This document shows positions 42,901 through 53,095 of a DNA stretch of 64,000 nt, in pieces (the first letter of the stretch is position 1; every line of letters begins with the position of its first letter). This stretch comes from Auanema rhodensis. Taxonomy: Eukaryota > Nematoda > Chromadorea > Rhabditida > Rhabditidae. Location: NCBI GenBank assembly GCA_964057225.1, contig OZ059895.1, positions 4,898,001 through 4,962,000 of the forward strand, read 5' to 3'. The translations under genes were made by a program, and so were the position numbers. A model generated the notes under the pieces. That model ran no database searches, was not told where the DNA came from, and saw only the letters and a program-made list of their open reading frames with translations.

Positions 42901-45900
42901 TACTACATTGAGAAACGCTTAATACAAAAATTAGTTATGATCGTTCGAAAAATGATGCATTAGTGTATGTTGAGTTTCCATGTACACTCAACATTGCTTC
43001 CAAAAACATTTTGACAAAAATTTTTTCGAAAAATTTCAAAATAATTTAGCAAAAAGTAGATGTTTTTAGATTCCTTTTCTCAAGGCAAAGACGATGGACA
43101 ATGTTATTCAACGAAAAAATTAATTCTTCAGGGTGAAAATCGAGGATATAAGTGTGAACTTATATCAGTTGATATCTCGGTGCATTTTCAAGCTAGCGCA
43201 AATCTGATAACACAGATCGACGCAGCTTAAAAATCCGCATTTAATGCACTATACTACATTGAAAAACGCTTAATACAAAAACTAGTTATGATCGTTCGAA
43301 AAATGATGCATTAGTGTATGTTGAGTTTCCATGTACACTCAACATTGCTTCCAAAAACATTTTGACAAAAATTTTTTCGAAAAATTTCAAAATAATTTAG
43401 CAAAAAGTAGATGTTTTTAGATTCTTTTTTTCAAGGCAAAGACGATGGACAATGTTATTCAACGAAAAAATTAATTCTTCAGGGTGAAAATCGAGGATAT
43501 AAGTGTGAACTTATATCAGTTGATATCTCGGTGCATTTTTAAGCTAGCGCAAATCTGATAACACAGATCGACGCAGCTTAAAAATCCGCATCGAATGCAC
43601 TATACTACATTGAAAAACGCTTAATACAAAAATTAGTTATGATCGTTTGAAAAATGATGCATTAGTGTATGTTGAGTTTCCATGTACACTCAACATTGCT
43701 TCCAAAAACATTTTGACAAAAATTTTTTCGAAAAATTTCAAAATAATTTAGCAAAAAGTAGATGTTTTTAGATTCTTTTTTTCAAGGCAAAGACGATGGA
43801 CAATGTTATTCAACGAAAAAATTAATTCTTCAGGGTGAAAATCGAGGATATAAGTGTGAACATATATCAGTTGATATCTCGGTGCATTTTCAAGCTAGCG
43901 CAAATCTGATAACACAGATCGACGCAGCTTAAAAATCCGCATCGAATGCACTATACTTCATTGAGAAACGCTTAATACAAAAATTAGTTATGATCGTTTG
44001 AAAAATGATGCATTAGTGTATGTTGAGTTTCCATGTACACTCAACATTGCTTCCAAAAACATTTTGACAAAAATTTTTTCGAAAAATTTCAAAATAATTT
44101 AGCAAAAAGTAGATGTTTTTAGATTCTTTTTTTCAAGGCAAAGACGATGGACAATGTTATTCAACGAAAAAATTAATTCTTCAGGGTGAAAATCGAGGAT
44201 ATAAGTGTGAACTTATATCAGTTGATATCTCGGTGCATTTTCAAGCTAGCGCAAATCTGATAACACAGATCGACGCAGCTTAAAAATCCGCATCGAATGC
44301 ACTATACTACATTGAGAAACGCTTAATACAAAAATTAGTTATGATCGTTTGAAAAATGATGCATTAGTGTATGTTGAGTTTCCATGTACACTCAACATTG
44401 CTTCCAAAAACATTTTGACAAAAATTTTTTCGAAAAATTTCAAAATAATTTAGCAAAAAGTAGATGTTTTTAGATTCTTTTTTTCAAGGCAAAGACGATG
44501 GACAATGTTATTCAACGAAAAAATTAATTCTTCAGGGTGAAAATCGAGGATATAAGTGTGAACTTATATCAGTTGATATCTCGGTGCATTTTTAAGCTAG
44601 CGCAAATCTGATAACACAGATCGACGCAGCTTAAAAATCCGCATCGAATGCACTATACTTCATTGAGAAACGCTTAATACAAAAATTAGTTATGATCGTT
44701 TGAAAAATGATGCATTAGTGTATGTTGAGTTTCCATGTACACTCAACATTGCTTCCAAAAATTGACAAAAATTTTTTCGAAAAATTTCAAAATAATTTAG
44801 CAAAAAGTAGATGTTTTTAGATTCTTTTTTTCAAGGCAAAGACGATGGACAATGTTATTCAACGAAAAAATTAATTCTTCAGGGTGAAAATCGAGGTTAT
44901 AAGTGTGAACTTATATCAGTTGATATCTCGGTGCATTTTCAAGCTAGCGCAAATCTGATAACACAGATCGACGCAGCTTAAAAATCCGCATCGAATGCAC
45001 TATACTTCATTGAGAAACGCTTAATACAAAAATTAGTTATGATCGTTTGAAAAATGATGCATTAGTGTATGTTGAGTTTCCATGTACACTCAACATTGCT
45101 TCCAAAAACATTTTGACAAAAATTTTTTCGAAAAATTTCAAAATAATTTAGCAAAAAGTAGATGTTTTTAGATTCCTTTTCTCAAGGCAAAGACGATGGA
45201 CAATGTTATTCAACGAAAAAATTAATTCTTCAGGGTGAAAATCGAGGTTATAAGTGTGAACTTATATCAGTTGATATCTCGGTGCATTTTCAAGCTAGCG
45301 CAAATCTGATAACACAGATCGACGCAGCTTAAAAATCCGCATCGAATGCACTATACTACATTGAGAAACGCTCAATACAAAAATTAGTTATGATCGTTTG
45401 AAAAATGATGCATTAGTGTATGTTGAGTTTCCATGTACACTCAACATTGCTTCCAAAAACATTTTGACAAAAATTTTTTCGAAAAATTTCAGAATAATTT
45501 AGCAAAAAGTAGATGTTTTTAGATTCTTTTTTTCAAGGCAAAGACGATGGACAATGTTTTTCAACGAAAAAATTAATTCTTCAGGGTGAAAATCGAGGAT
45601 ATAAGTGTGAACTTATATCAGTTGATATCTCGGTGCATTTTCAAGCTAGCGCAAATCTGATAACACAGATCGACGCAGCTTAAAAATCCGCATCGAATGC
45701 ACTATACTTCATTGAGAAACGCTTAATACAAAAATTAGTTATGATCGTTTGAAAAATGATGCATTAGTGTATGTTGAGTTTCCATGTACACTCAACATTG
45801 CTTCCAAAAACATTTTGACAAAAATTTTTTCGAAAAATTTCAAAATAATTTAGCAAAAAGTAGATGTTTTTAGATTCCTTTTTTCAAGGCAAAGACGATG

Positions 45901-48900
45901 GACAATGTTATTCAACGAAAAAATTAATTCTTCAGGGTGAAAATCGAGGTTATAAGTGTGAACTTATATCAGTTGATATCTCGGTGCATTTTCAAGCTAG
46001 CGCAAATCTGATAACACAGATCGACGCAGCTTAAAAATCCGCATCGAATGCACTATACTACATTGAGAAACGCTCAATACAAAAATTAGTTATGATCGTT
46101 TGAAAAATGATGCATTAGTGTATGTTGAGTTTCCATGTACACTCAACATTGCTTCCAAAAACATTTTGACAAAAATTTTTTCGAAAAATTTCAGAATAAT
46201 TTAGCAAAAAGTAGATGTTTTTAGATTCTTTTTTTCAAGGCAAAGACGATGGACAATGTTTTTCAACGAAAAAATTAATTCTTCAGGGTGAAAATCGAGG
46301 ATATAAGTGTGAACTTATATCAGTTGATATCTCGGTGCATTTTCAAGCTAGCGCAAATCTGATAACACAGATCGACGCAGCTTAAAAATCCGCATCGAAT
46401 GCACTATACTTCATTGAGAAACGCTTAATACAAAAATTAGTTATGATCGTTTGAAAAATGATGCATTAGTGTATGTTGAGTTTCCATGTACACTCAACAT
46501 TGCTTCCAAAAACATTTTGACAAAAATTTTTTCGAAAAATTTCAGAATAATTTAGCAAAAAGTAGATGTTTTTAGATTCTTTTTTTCAAGGCAAAGACGA
46601 TGGACAATGTTTTTCAACGAAAAAATTAATTCTTCAGGGTGAAAATCGAGGATATAAGTGTGAACTTATATCAGTTGATATCTCGGTGCATTTTCAAGCT
46701 AGCGCAAATCTGATAACACAGATCGACGCAGCTTAAAAATCCGCATCGAATGCACTATACTTCATTGAGAAACGCTTAATACAAAAATTAGTTATGATCG
46801 TTTGAAAAATGATGCATTAGTGTATGTTGAGTTTCCATGTACACTCAACATTGCTTCCAAAAACATTTTGACAAAAATTTTTTCGAAAAATTTCAAAATA
46901 ATTTAGCAAAAAGTAGATGTTTTTAGATTCCTTTTTTCAAGGCAAAGACGATGGACAATGTTATTCAACGAAAAAATTAATTCTTCAGGGTGAAAATCGA
47001 GGTTATAAGTGTGAACTTATATCAGTTGATATCTCGGTGCATTTTCAAGCTAGCGCAAATCTGATAACACAGATCGACGCAGCTTAAAAATCCGCATCGA
47101 ATGCACTATACTACATTGAGAAACGCTCAATACAAAAATTAGTTATGATCGTTTGAAAAATGATGCATTAGTGTATGTTGAGTTTCCATGTACACTCAAC
47201 ATTGCTTCCAAAAACATTTTGACAAAAATTTTTTCGAAAAATTTCAGAATAATTTAGCAAAAAGTAGATGTTTTTAGATTCTTTTTTTCAAGGCAAAGAC
47301 GATGGACAATGTTTTTCAACGAAAAAATTAATTCTTCAGGGTGAAAATCGAGGATATAAGTGTGAACTTATATCAGTTGATATCTCGGTGCATTTTCAAG
47401 CTAGCGCAAATCTGATAACACAGATCGACGCAGCTTAAAAATCCGCATCGAATGCACTATACTTCATTGAGAAACGCTTAATACAAAAATTAGTTATGAT
47501 CGTTTGAAAAATGATGCATTAGTGTATGTTGAGTTTCCATGTACACTCAACATTGCTTCCAAAAACATTTTGACAAAAATTTTTTCGAAAAATTTCAAAA
47601 TAATTTAGCAAAAAGTAGATGTTTTTAGATTCCTTTTTTCAAGGCAAAGACGATGGACAATGTTATTCAACGAAAAAATTAATTCTTCAGGGTGAAAATC
47701 GAGGTTATAAGTGTGAACTTATATCAGTTGATATCTCGGTGCATTTTCAAGCTAGCGCAAATCTGATAACACAGATCGACGCAGCTTAAAAATCCGCATC
47801 GAATGCACTATACTTCATTGAGAAACGCTTAATACAAAAATTAGTTATGATCGTTTGAAAAATGATGCATTAGTGTATGTTGAGTTTCCATGTACACTCA
47901 ACATTGCTTCCAAAAACATTTTGACAAAAATTTTTTCGAAAAATTTCAAAATAATTTAGCAAAAAGTAGATGTTTTTAGATTCCTTTTTTCAAGGCAAAG
48001 ACGATGGACAATGTTTTTCAACGAAAAAATTAATTCTTCAGGGTGAAAATCGAGGATATAAGTGTGAACTTATATCAGTTGATATCTCGGTGCATTTTCA
48101 AGCTAGCGCAAATCTGATAACACAGATCGACGCAGCTTAAAAATCCGCATCGAATGCACTATACTTCATTGAGAAACGCTTAATACAAAAATTAGTTATG
48201 ATCGTTTGAAAAATGATGCATTAGTGTATGTTGAGTTTCCATGTACACTCAACATTGCTTCCAAAAACATTTTGACAAAAATTTTTTCGAAAAAATTCAA
48301 AATAATTTAGCAAAAAGTAGATGTTTTTAGATTTCTTTTTTCAAGGCAAAGACGATGGACAATGTTATTCAACGAAAAAATTAATTCTTCAGGGTGAAAT
48401 TCGAGGTTATAAGTGTGAACTTATATCAGTTGATATCTCGGTGCATTTTCAAGCTAGCGCAAATCTGATAACACAGATCGACGCAGCTTAAAAATCCGCA
48501 TCGAATGCACTATACTTCATTGAGAAACGCTTAATACAAAAATTAGTTATGATCGTTTGAAAAATGATGCATTAGTGTATGTTGAGTTTCCATGTACACT
48601 CAACATTGCTTCCAAAAACATTTTGACAAAAATTTTTTCGAAAAATTTCAAAATAATTTAGCAAAAAGTAGATGTTTTTAGATTCCTTTTTTCAAGGCAA
48701 AGACGATGGACAATGTTATTCAACGAAAAAATTAATTCTTCAGGGTGAAAATCGAGGATATAAGTGTGAACTTATATCAGTTGATATCTCGGTGCATTTT
48801 TAAGCTAGCGCAAATCTGATAACACAGATCGACGCAGCTTAAAAATCGGCATCGAATGCACTATACTACATTGAGAAACGCTTAATACAAAAATTAGTTA

Positions 48901-48916
48901 TGATCGTTTGAAAAAT
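24924..48916 (+). repeat. 351 bp satellite array, main block (about 68 monomers)
   Basis: Monomer starts run from 25053 to 48566. The distance is 67 periods of 351 less 4 bases; the missing 4 bases lie in one monomer near 44759, whose length is 347. Substitution variants are shared in regular patterns that define higher-order blocks (two, four, six and eight monomers). The first six bases are the right CTCGGT duplication of the Polinton. No genes; a 79-codon frame at 39199 exists only because one stop is substituted. Confidence 0.98.
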
Positions 48917-48951
48917 AGAATTTTTTTACTATAATAAGACGTAAAAAAGAG

Positions 48952-49110
48952 ATTATATTTATTCGACTGTTAGCTATATTGTTTACATTGACCTCACGTT
49001 ACAAAAAAAAAATTTTTTTGAATAGGGTAATAAGACCGTGGGAAAGGCGGGCTTTAAGTATTGGCGGGAACCGGGTTCTCAAGTAAATTCTATCAGTAAA
49101 ACACTTCATA
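48952..49110 (+). repeat. left terminal inverted repeat of the DIRS element
   Basis: Pairs with 52936-53095 in inverse orientation with only a few differences (for example AAGTAAATT against AAGTCAATT). A further 35 bases at the outer left end (48917-48951) have no partner at the right end but do recur in the internal region. Confidence 0.9.
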
Positions 49111-49298
49111 ATTTCTAAAAAGTTAAAGGGGATACAAAACGATACTGACAGAGAGATCTTCGGATAAGGATGAGCAGGATCTATCTTCTTGGAACTGGGT
49201 TCTTCGAGGGGCGTCGGAATCTAAAGAAAAACGTAATCTAGAGAGCGCGAGGAAGGGACTCCGTAGGTGGAGACCAAGGGGTGGAAGGTGGGACTCCA
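49111..49298. other. DIRS untranslated segment
   Basis: 188 bases, G/A-rich, no frame; lies between the left terminal repeat and the internal complementary region. Confidence 0.5.
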
Positions 49299-49374
49299 GT
49301 CGAATAAATATAATCTCTTTTTTACGTCTTATTATAGTAAAAAAATTCTATTATATTTATTCGACTGTTAGCTA
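49299..49374. repeat. DIRS internal complementary region
   Basis: Bases 49299-49349 are the reverse complement of the extreme left end (48917-48967), and 49350-49374 the reverse complement of the extreme right end (about 53071-53095). Together they form one continuous copy of the joined termini, with a single ATT/AAT at the join. In DIRS replication this segment templates completion and circle closure. It overlaps the last codons of the recombinase. Confidence 0.92.
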
Positions 49375-49811
49375 GTTAAAGAAAATAAGGAGTCCTGGAA
49401 AGAGCGTCTCTTGCAATAGTGTTTGAAGAAGGTGCTTTCCGAGGCCCAGTTAGCTGCGTCTAAGATAGTTTTGACAGGCAGTCCATTCTTAAAAGCTTTG
49501 GACGTAGCGGCAGCACGTACTGAGTGAGCTTTGAATTTTGTGGTTATTCCCGCTTCTTCTAGGCAAGTTCTAATCCAACCCGCTACCGTAGTTGCGACTA
49601 CTGGTTCTCCTCTGTTAATGCTAACTAGAAGGTTTCGCGATCGACGAGTATGCATGGTAGCCGTCAGGTAGGCATTTATGCAATCAATGGGGCAGACAAG
49701 AGGGCGTTCTGAATGGCTTTCGAAACAAGCTTCGCGGGGAGGGCCCTTGCCCCTATTCTTGTTCCTGAATTCGATGAAGAAGGTGACCCCTCGTGTGTCA
49801 AAGCATTGTAG
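49368..49811 (-). pseudogene. tyrosine recombinase, C-terminal part
   Basis: This frame is open from 49811 and carries the second catalytic box of a DIRS recombinase: HSVRAAATSKAF (H-x2-R) followed by an ANWASEST turn and a terminal HYCK with the likely nucleophilic Tyr. A strand-rich front (GVTFFIEFRNK) precedes it. The catalytic Arg of the first box is not found here or in the N-terminal frame, so a segment has been deleted and the frame shifted near 49800. The ATG at 49655 is internal. Non-functional as it stands. Confidence 0.8.
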
Positions 49812-50424
49812 TTACGGAATAGTGTTCAGCGAGAAGGCAGAGAGCCGCCCTTGCTGTAGCAGCTGAGGAAAAACCGTTGTTCTCTGCTCGATGGGCTAAG
49901 AAATTGGCAACAGTTTTTGCATTGGGGATGAACTCGATCTGGGATAGCTTGCAATAATTCTCCCAAGCTTTGTAAGCCGTGTTATATTGTTTTCGGGTAC
50001 CAGGAGCGAAAGCGTTTACCAATAGTAGTTTGGTCTGGTCCGATATTCCTTCTATGTTGGCGGTGAAATCCTCCACGCCGCCAGGAAAAAATTTCTTGTC
50101 CCCAGGAGGGGGTGAGAGTTGCCTTTCTTGTCTTGGAGAAGGCTGGGATGATGGAGGCTCATTGGGGGTTCCTGGACTAGTTGGGACAGAAGGGGAAACC
50201 AGATCTGGCTTTTCCAAAGTGGAGCGATCAGGATGGCCTGTCGTCCTGAGTCTGCCAACTTGTTGATGGTCCTCTTGAGGAGGTGGAAGGGCGGGAAGAC
50301 GAAGAGAAGTCCTTGCGGCAGCAGTTTCCAGTTGTGAGAGAAGGCGTCTACGCAGAATGCGTTCTCGTCTAGAAGGAAAGAGCAGTAAAGTGGTGCCTTT
50401 GCGTTCCAGGAGGATGCAAAAAGA
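49798..50424 (-). pseudogene. tyrosine recombinase, N-terminal part
   Basis: Open from 50424, overlapping the RT frame by about 370 nt in another frame, as usual for DIRS. The first half is Pro/Arg/Ser-rich linker. From about residue 130 comes a SAM-like core-binding domain (FAPGTRKQYNTAYKAWENYC, then a helical AKTVANFLAHRAE block). The frame stops at 49798 within a helix, where the next helices and the first catalytic box should follow. Confidence 0.75.
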
Positions 50425-52079
50425 TCAAATGTAGGGGTACCGAATCTTTGGAAAATACTCGCAGTCGTCTCCGGATGGAGGGACCAATCTTCGTGAAGGC
50501 ATCTACCCCTGGAGAGTTGGTCTGCGATGTGATTCAGTCTGCCGGCGATGTGCGTTGCTCTGACTCGGATATTGCGCTCCCTGCAGAAGTGCCAGAGCTT
50601 ACGGGCTATTTCCGAACCTCGTTCTGAGGCCGAGCCACCCCGCCTGTTGATGTAAGTTATCGCCGATGTGTTATCGATTAACAGTAACACGTCAATATTG
50701 CACCACTCAGTGCCGAAATGGACCAGGGCTTTGAAGGCCGCAATAAGTTCCAACCAGTTTATGTGATAAGCATATTTCTCCTCGATTGACCATTTCCCTG
50801 AGATAGTGTTGCCTTCCCATGATGCTCCATATCCTTCACCGGAGGCGTCCGATGTAATGGACAGGGATGGAGAGAAGGGTACAAGTGAACTCGGGGAGCC
50901 TAGTGTGCAAGATTCTTCTGATAGGAAGGCACGTAAGGTATCCCGAAGGTCTCCTACAATAGAGACCTGAGCGGAGAGCTCGTTGGGGTCGTTTAGGTTG
51001 GGAAAACCTATGTCTCGTAAATCTCTTTGAGTTTGTCTAACCCAAAAGGAAAAATGTGGGTGTACCACAGTGGCGAAGTTGATTCTCCCGAGGAGGGAGG
51101 CCAGTTTCCGGAGTGGGGAGGCCTGGGATCTGAGAAGGACCGACAGGGAGGTGCTTATAGCCTCCCGTTTCTCTGTTGGCAGGCGCCATTCAAGTGAGCG
51201 CGTGTCTATTTCTAAACCTAGAAAATCGAGCGATTGGGTAGGGCTTAAGATGGATTTAAGCATGTTAATAGAGAAACCCGCGTCACGGAATAGATCTATA
51301 GCACGAGACGCATGATCGGCCACTCTTGTGGCTGACCTGTCTAGAAAAAGCCAGTCGTCAAGGTAGTTGATTAGGCGAATTCCCTGATCCCTGAGGAGCG
51401 CTGCAAGCACCCTCATCTTATGAAACACGTATGGGGCTGCGTTTAGGCCGAAAGGAAGGACGCAGAACACGTATGATCTGCCCTCTATATCAAAGCCCAG
51501 GTAGGGTTGATGTTCTATTGCCACAGGGATAGAATGATAGGCCGACTGGAAGTCCACCTTGCATAACCAATCATTGCGTTGCAACACCGATGGGAGGTCC
51601 CTAACGGATTCCAGCTTGAACCGGGGTGTCTCTATGAAGGTGTTAAGCGTCTTCAAGTTGAGGATAAAGCGGCTGGACCCATCGGACTTGGGTACTAGAA
51701 AAGTAGAGAACCGGAAGATCCTTTCCCCAGGTCTAGCCGGTCTGATTGCCCCCGTCTCCAAAAGCTCCGCAAGGAGAGGGTTAGCCGGAAGGGATTGCGG
51801 TAACGATGTCAGATTTGACAGAAGGCGCTTAGGTTTACTCCCTGCGAAAGGGAGGCGGTAGCCTTTTACCGTCTGAAGGATATCCTGGTCTTTAGAGAGG
51901 GAACCCCAAAAGTCTAGGTGGGACGAAAGAGCACCTGCTATAGGAGTTAGCCTTGTGGATGGGTCGTGTTGATGGTCCCGATCGATGGTTCGATGACGGT
52001 CTTGGACGTTGATGATCTCGGGAACTTGAATTGGTTCTTGAGTTTCTAGAGAGTTCAGAGAAAGCCGAGATTTCTGCCC
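50052..52079 (-). CDS. DIRS-like reverse transcriptase and RNase H
   Basis: The frame is open for 675 codons from after a TAA at 52082-52080, with no ATG before the catalytic core, and overlaps gag by 188 nt; expression therefore probably needs frameshifting or non-AUG initiation. RT motifs: LVPKSDGSSRF, CKVDFQSAYHSIP (motif A Asp), LPFGLNAAP, and YLDDWLF (catalytic YxDD). RNase H: SITSDASGEGYGA, the ELIAAFKAL Glu, a LLIDNTSA Asp and THIAGRLNHIADQLSR. After RNase H there is a FDLFAS...DAFS...FPP block found in DIRS/PAT elements and likened to a methyltransferase domain. It copies element RNA into the inverted-repeat circular form. No internal stop. Confidence 0.92.
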   Translation of the reverse strand, partial: GQKSRLSLNSLETQEPIQVPEIINVQDRHRTIDRDHQHDPSTRLTPIAGALSSHLDFWGSLSKDQDILQTVKGYRLPFAGSKPKRLLSNLTSLPQSLPANPLLAELLETGAIRPARPGERIFRFSTFLVPKSDGSSRFILNLKTLNTFIETPRFKLESVRDLPSVLQRNDWLCKVDFQSAYHSIPVAIEHQPYLGFDIEGRSYVFCVLPFGLNAAPYVFHKMRVLAALLRDQGIRLINYLDDWLFLDRSATRVADHASRAIDLFRDAGFSINMLKSILSPTQSLDFLGLEIDTRSLEWRLPTEKREAISTSLSVLLRSQASPLRKLASLLGRINFATVVHPHFSFWVRQTQRDLRDIGFPNLNDPNELSAQVSIVGDLRDTLRAFLSEESCTLGSPSSLVPFSPSLSITSDASGEGYGASWEGNTISGKWSIEEKYAYHINWLELIAAFKALVHFGTEWCNIDVLLLIDNTSAITYINRRGGSASERGSEIARKLWHFCRERNIRVRATHIAGRLNHIADQLSRGRCLHEDWSLHPETTASIFQRFGTPTFDLFASSWNAKAPLYCSFLLDENAFCVDAFSHNWKLLPQGLLFVFPPFHLLKRTINKLADSGRQAILIAPLWKSQIWFPLLSQLVQEPPMSLHHPSLLQDKKGNSHPLLGTRNFFLAAWRISPPT

Positions 52080-52905
52080 TTAGCTTCTTTCCGAAGAGTT
52101 CCGGGACTGAGTCCTGAGAATAAAGATTAATAGACGTTGGTCGCTTATGGCATCCTACCTCCTGAGAGTTGTCGAGAGACATGGTAGAACCGTAGAGCGG
52201 GGCCCTTTTGTAGCTAGGCATAGCCTTGATGGGCTGAGAGTACTTCATTTTAAGAAGTGCGATCTCTCTGAGGTGAGTATAATCCGTCTTGATATTGGCG
52301 CTGAGGAATCTTTCTGTCACGTTGATGTATGCCTGTTGTTTGGAGGAAAGTGGAGACTTGTTATCGATCTTCGCAAGTTTCCTGATGATCCGTAGGCCGG
52401 CGAGCGCATTGAGCGTGTTCTCGTAAGAGGCCCTGATGTCAGCCTCGCTGATCTTCACTGATGGCTTGACTGAGCTGTCCACGTGGGTGGTGTATTTCTC
52501 ATCCAGGCATGGTAGACGGGCGAATGGAGAATCGAGTATTGGGAGCTCAGATAAGATGTCGGCTCTTTCAGTGTGCGTCATGGAGCAACCGGAGGCAAGA
52601 CGCTCGAAGTCGGCAAGTTCGGAACCGGAGAGGCGGACTACAGGCCTGGTTCTAGGTCCTTGAGATTCTGGTGGCATGGGCACGAAGTCGTCCTCGTCCG
52701 AGGAGTCATGTCGAACTTGATCGAGTTCTTCATGGGAGTTTACCGAGTGATCGCCTTGGGTTGAGTCCGTAGGTGTGAGACGGCCATCGCGTCGTGAAGA
52801 TTCCAAAGAGCCGTCTGATGAGATCGAGACGGATGAGCGGCCTCTTTTCGGGGCAGGCTCATGATCAGGGGCTTGTCCCTTCTTGGTAGTGCGAGCAGGG
52901 GCCAT
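51892..52905 (-). CDS. DIRS-like Gag
   Basis: 337 residues from ATG 52905, the first ATG after the terminal repeat; codons upstream to a TTG lie in the repeat. Lys/Arg-rich N terminus, Ser/Asp/Glu-rich acidic region (residues 25-85), then predicted helices around residues 95-250 and a Ser/Arg/Pro-rich tail (RTNSSSRDHQRPRPSSNHRS). No zinc knuckle. The 3' end is read in two frames. Probably the RNA-packaging structural protein. The first 180 residues are duplicated at 2303-2995. Confidence 0.8.
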   Translation of the reverse strand: MAPARTTKKGQAPDHEPAPKRGRSSVSISSDGSLESSRRDGRLTPTDSTQGDHSVNSHEELDQVRHDSSDEDDFVPMPPESQGPRTRPVVRLSGSELADFERLASGCSMTHTERADILSELPILDSPFARLPCLDEKYTTHVDSSVKPSVKISEADIRASYENTLNALAGLRIIRKLAKIDNKSPLSSKQQAYINVTERFLSANIKTDYTHLREIALLKMKYSQPIKAMPSYKRAPLYGSTMSLDNSQEVGCHKRPTSINLYSQDSVPELFGKKLRAEISAFSELSRNSRTNSSSRDHQRPRPSSNHRSGPSTRPIHKANSYSRCSFVPPRLLGFPL

Positions 52906-52935
52906 AGCGACCAACCGTGAGGCTCGAAACAAAAA

Positions 52936-53095
52936 TATGAAGTGTTTTACTGATAGAATTGACTTGAGAACCCGGTTCCCGCCAATACTTAAAGCCCGCC
53001 TTTCCCACGGTCTTATTACCCTATTCAAAAAAAATTTTTTTTTTGTAACGTGAGGTCAATGTAAACAATATAGCTAACAGTCGAATAAATATAAT
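52936..53095 (-). repeat. right terminal inverted repeat of the DIRS element
   Basis: Pairs with 48952-49110. The same sequence, with the same satellite junction, ends the truncated copy at 3185. Confidence 0.9.

Larger units (their letters stand above)
48917..53095 (-). mobile_element. DIRS-like tyrosine-recombinase retrotransposon, 4,179 bp
   Basis: Genes read on minus: gag, RT-RNase H, tyrosine recombinase. Terminal inverted repeats of about 160 bp and an internal complementary region near the left end are diagnostic of DIRS elements. There is no LTR pair and no integrase. Satellite starts at 48566 and 53096 are 351 + 4,179 apart, so nothing of the target was lost. The base triplet AAT lies at both junctions. 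RT is open, the recombinase is not, so this copy is not autonomous. Confidence 0.93.

Noticed and set aside
48917-53095. LTR retrotransposon interpretation of the RT element
   Set aside because: Termini are inverted rather than direct, there is no integrase or protease, and a tyrosine recombinase and internal complementary region are present.
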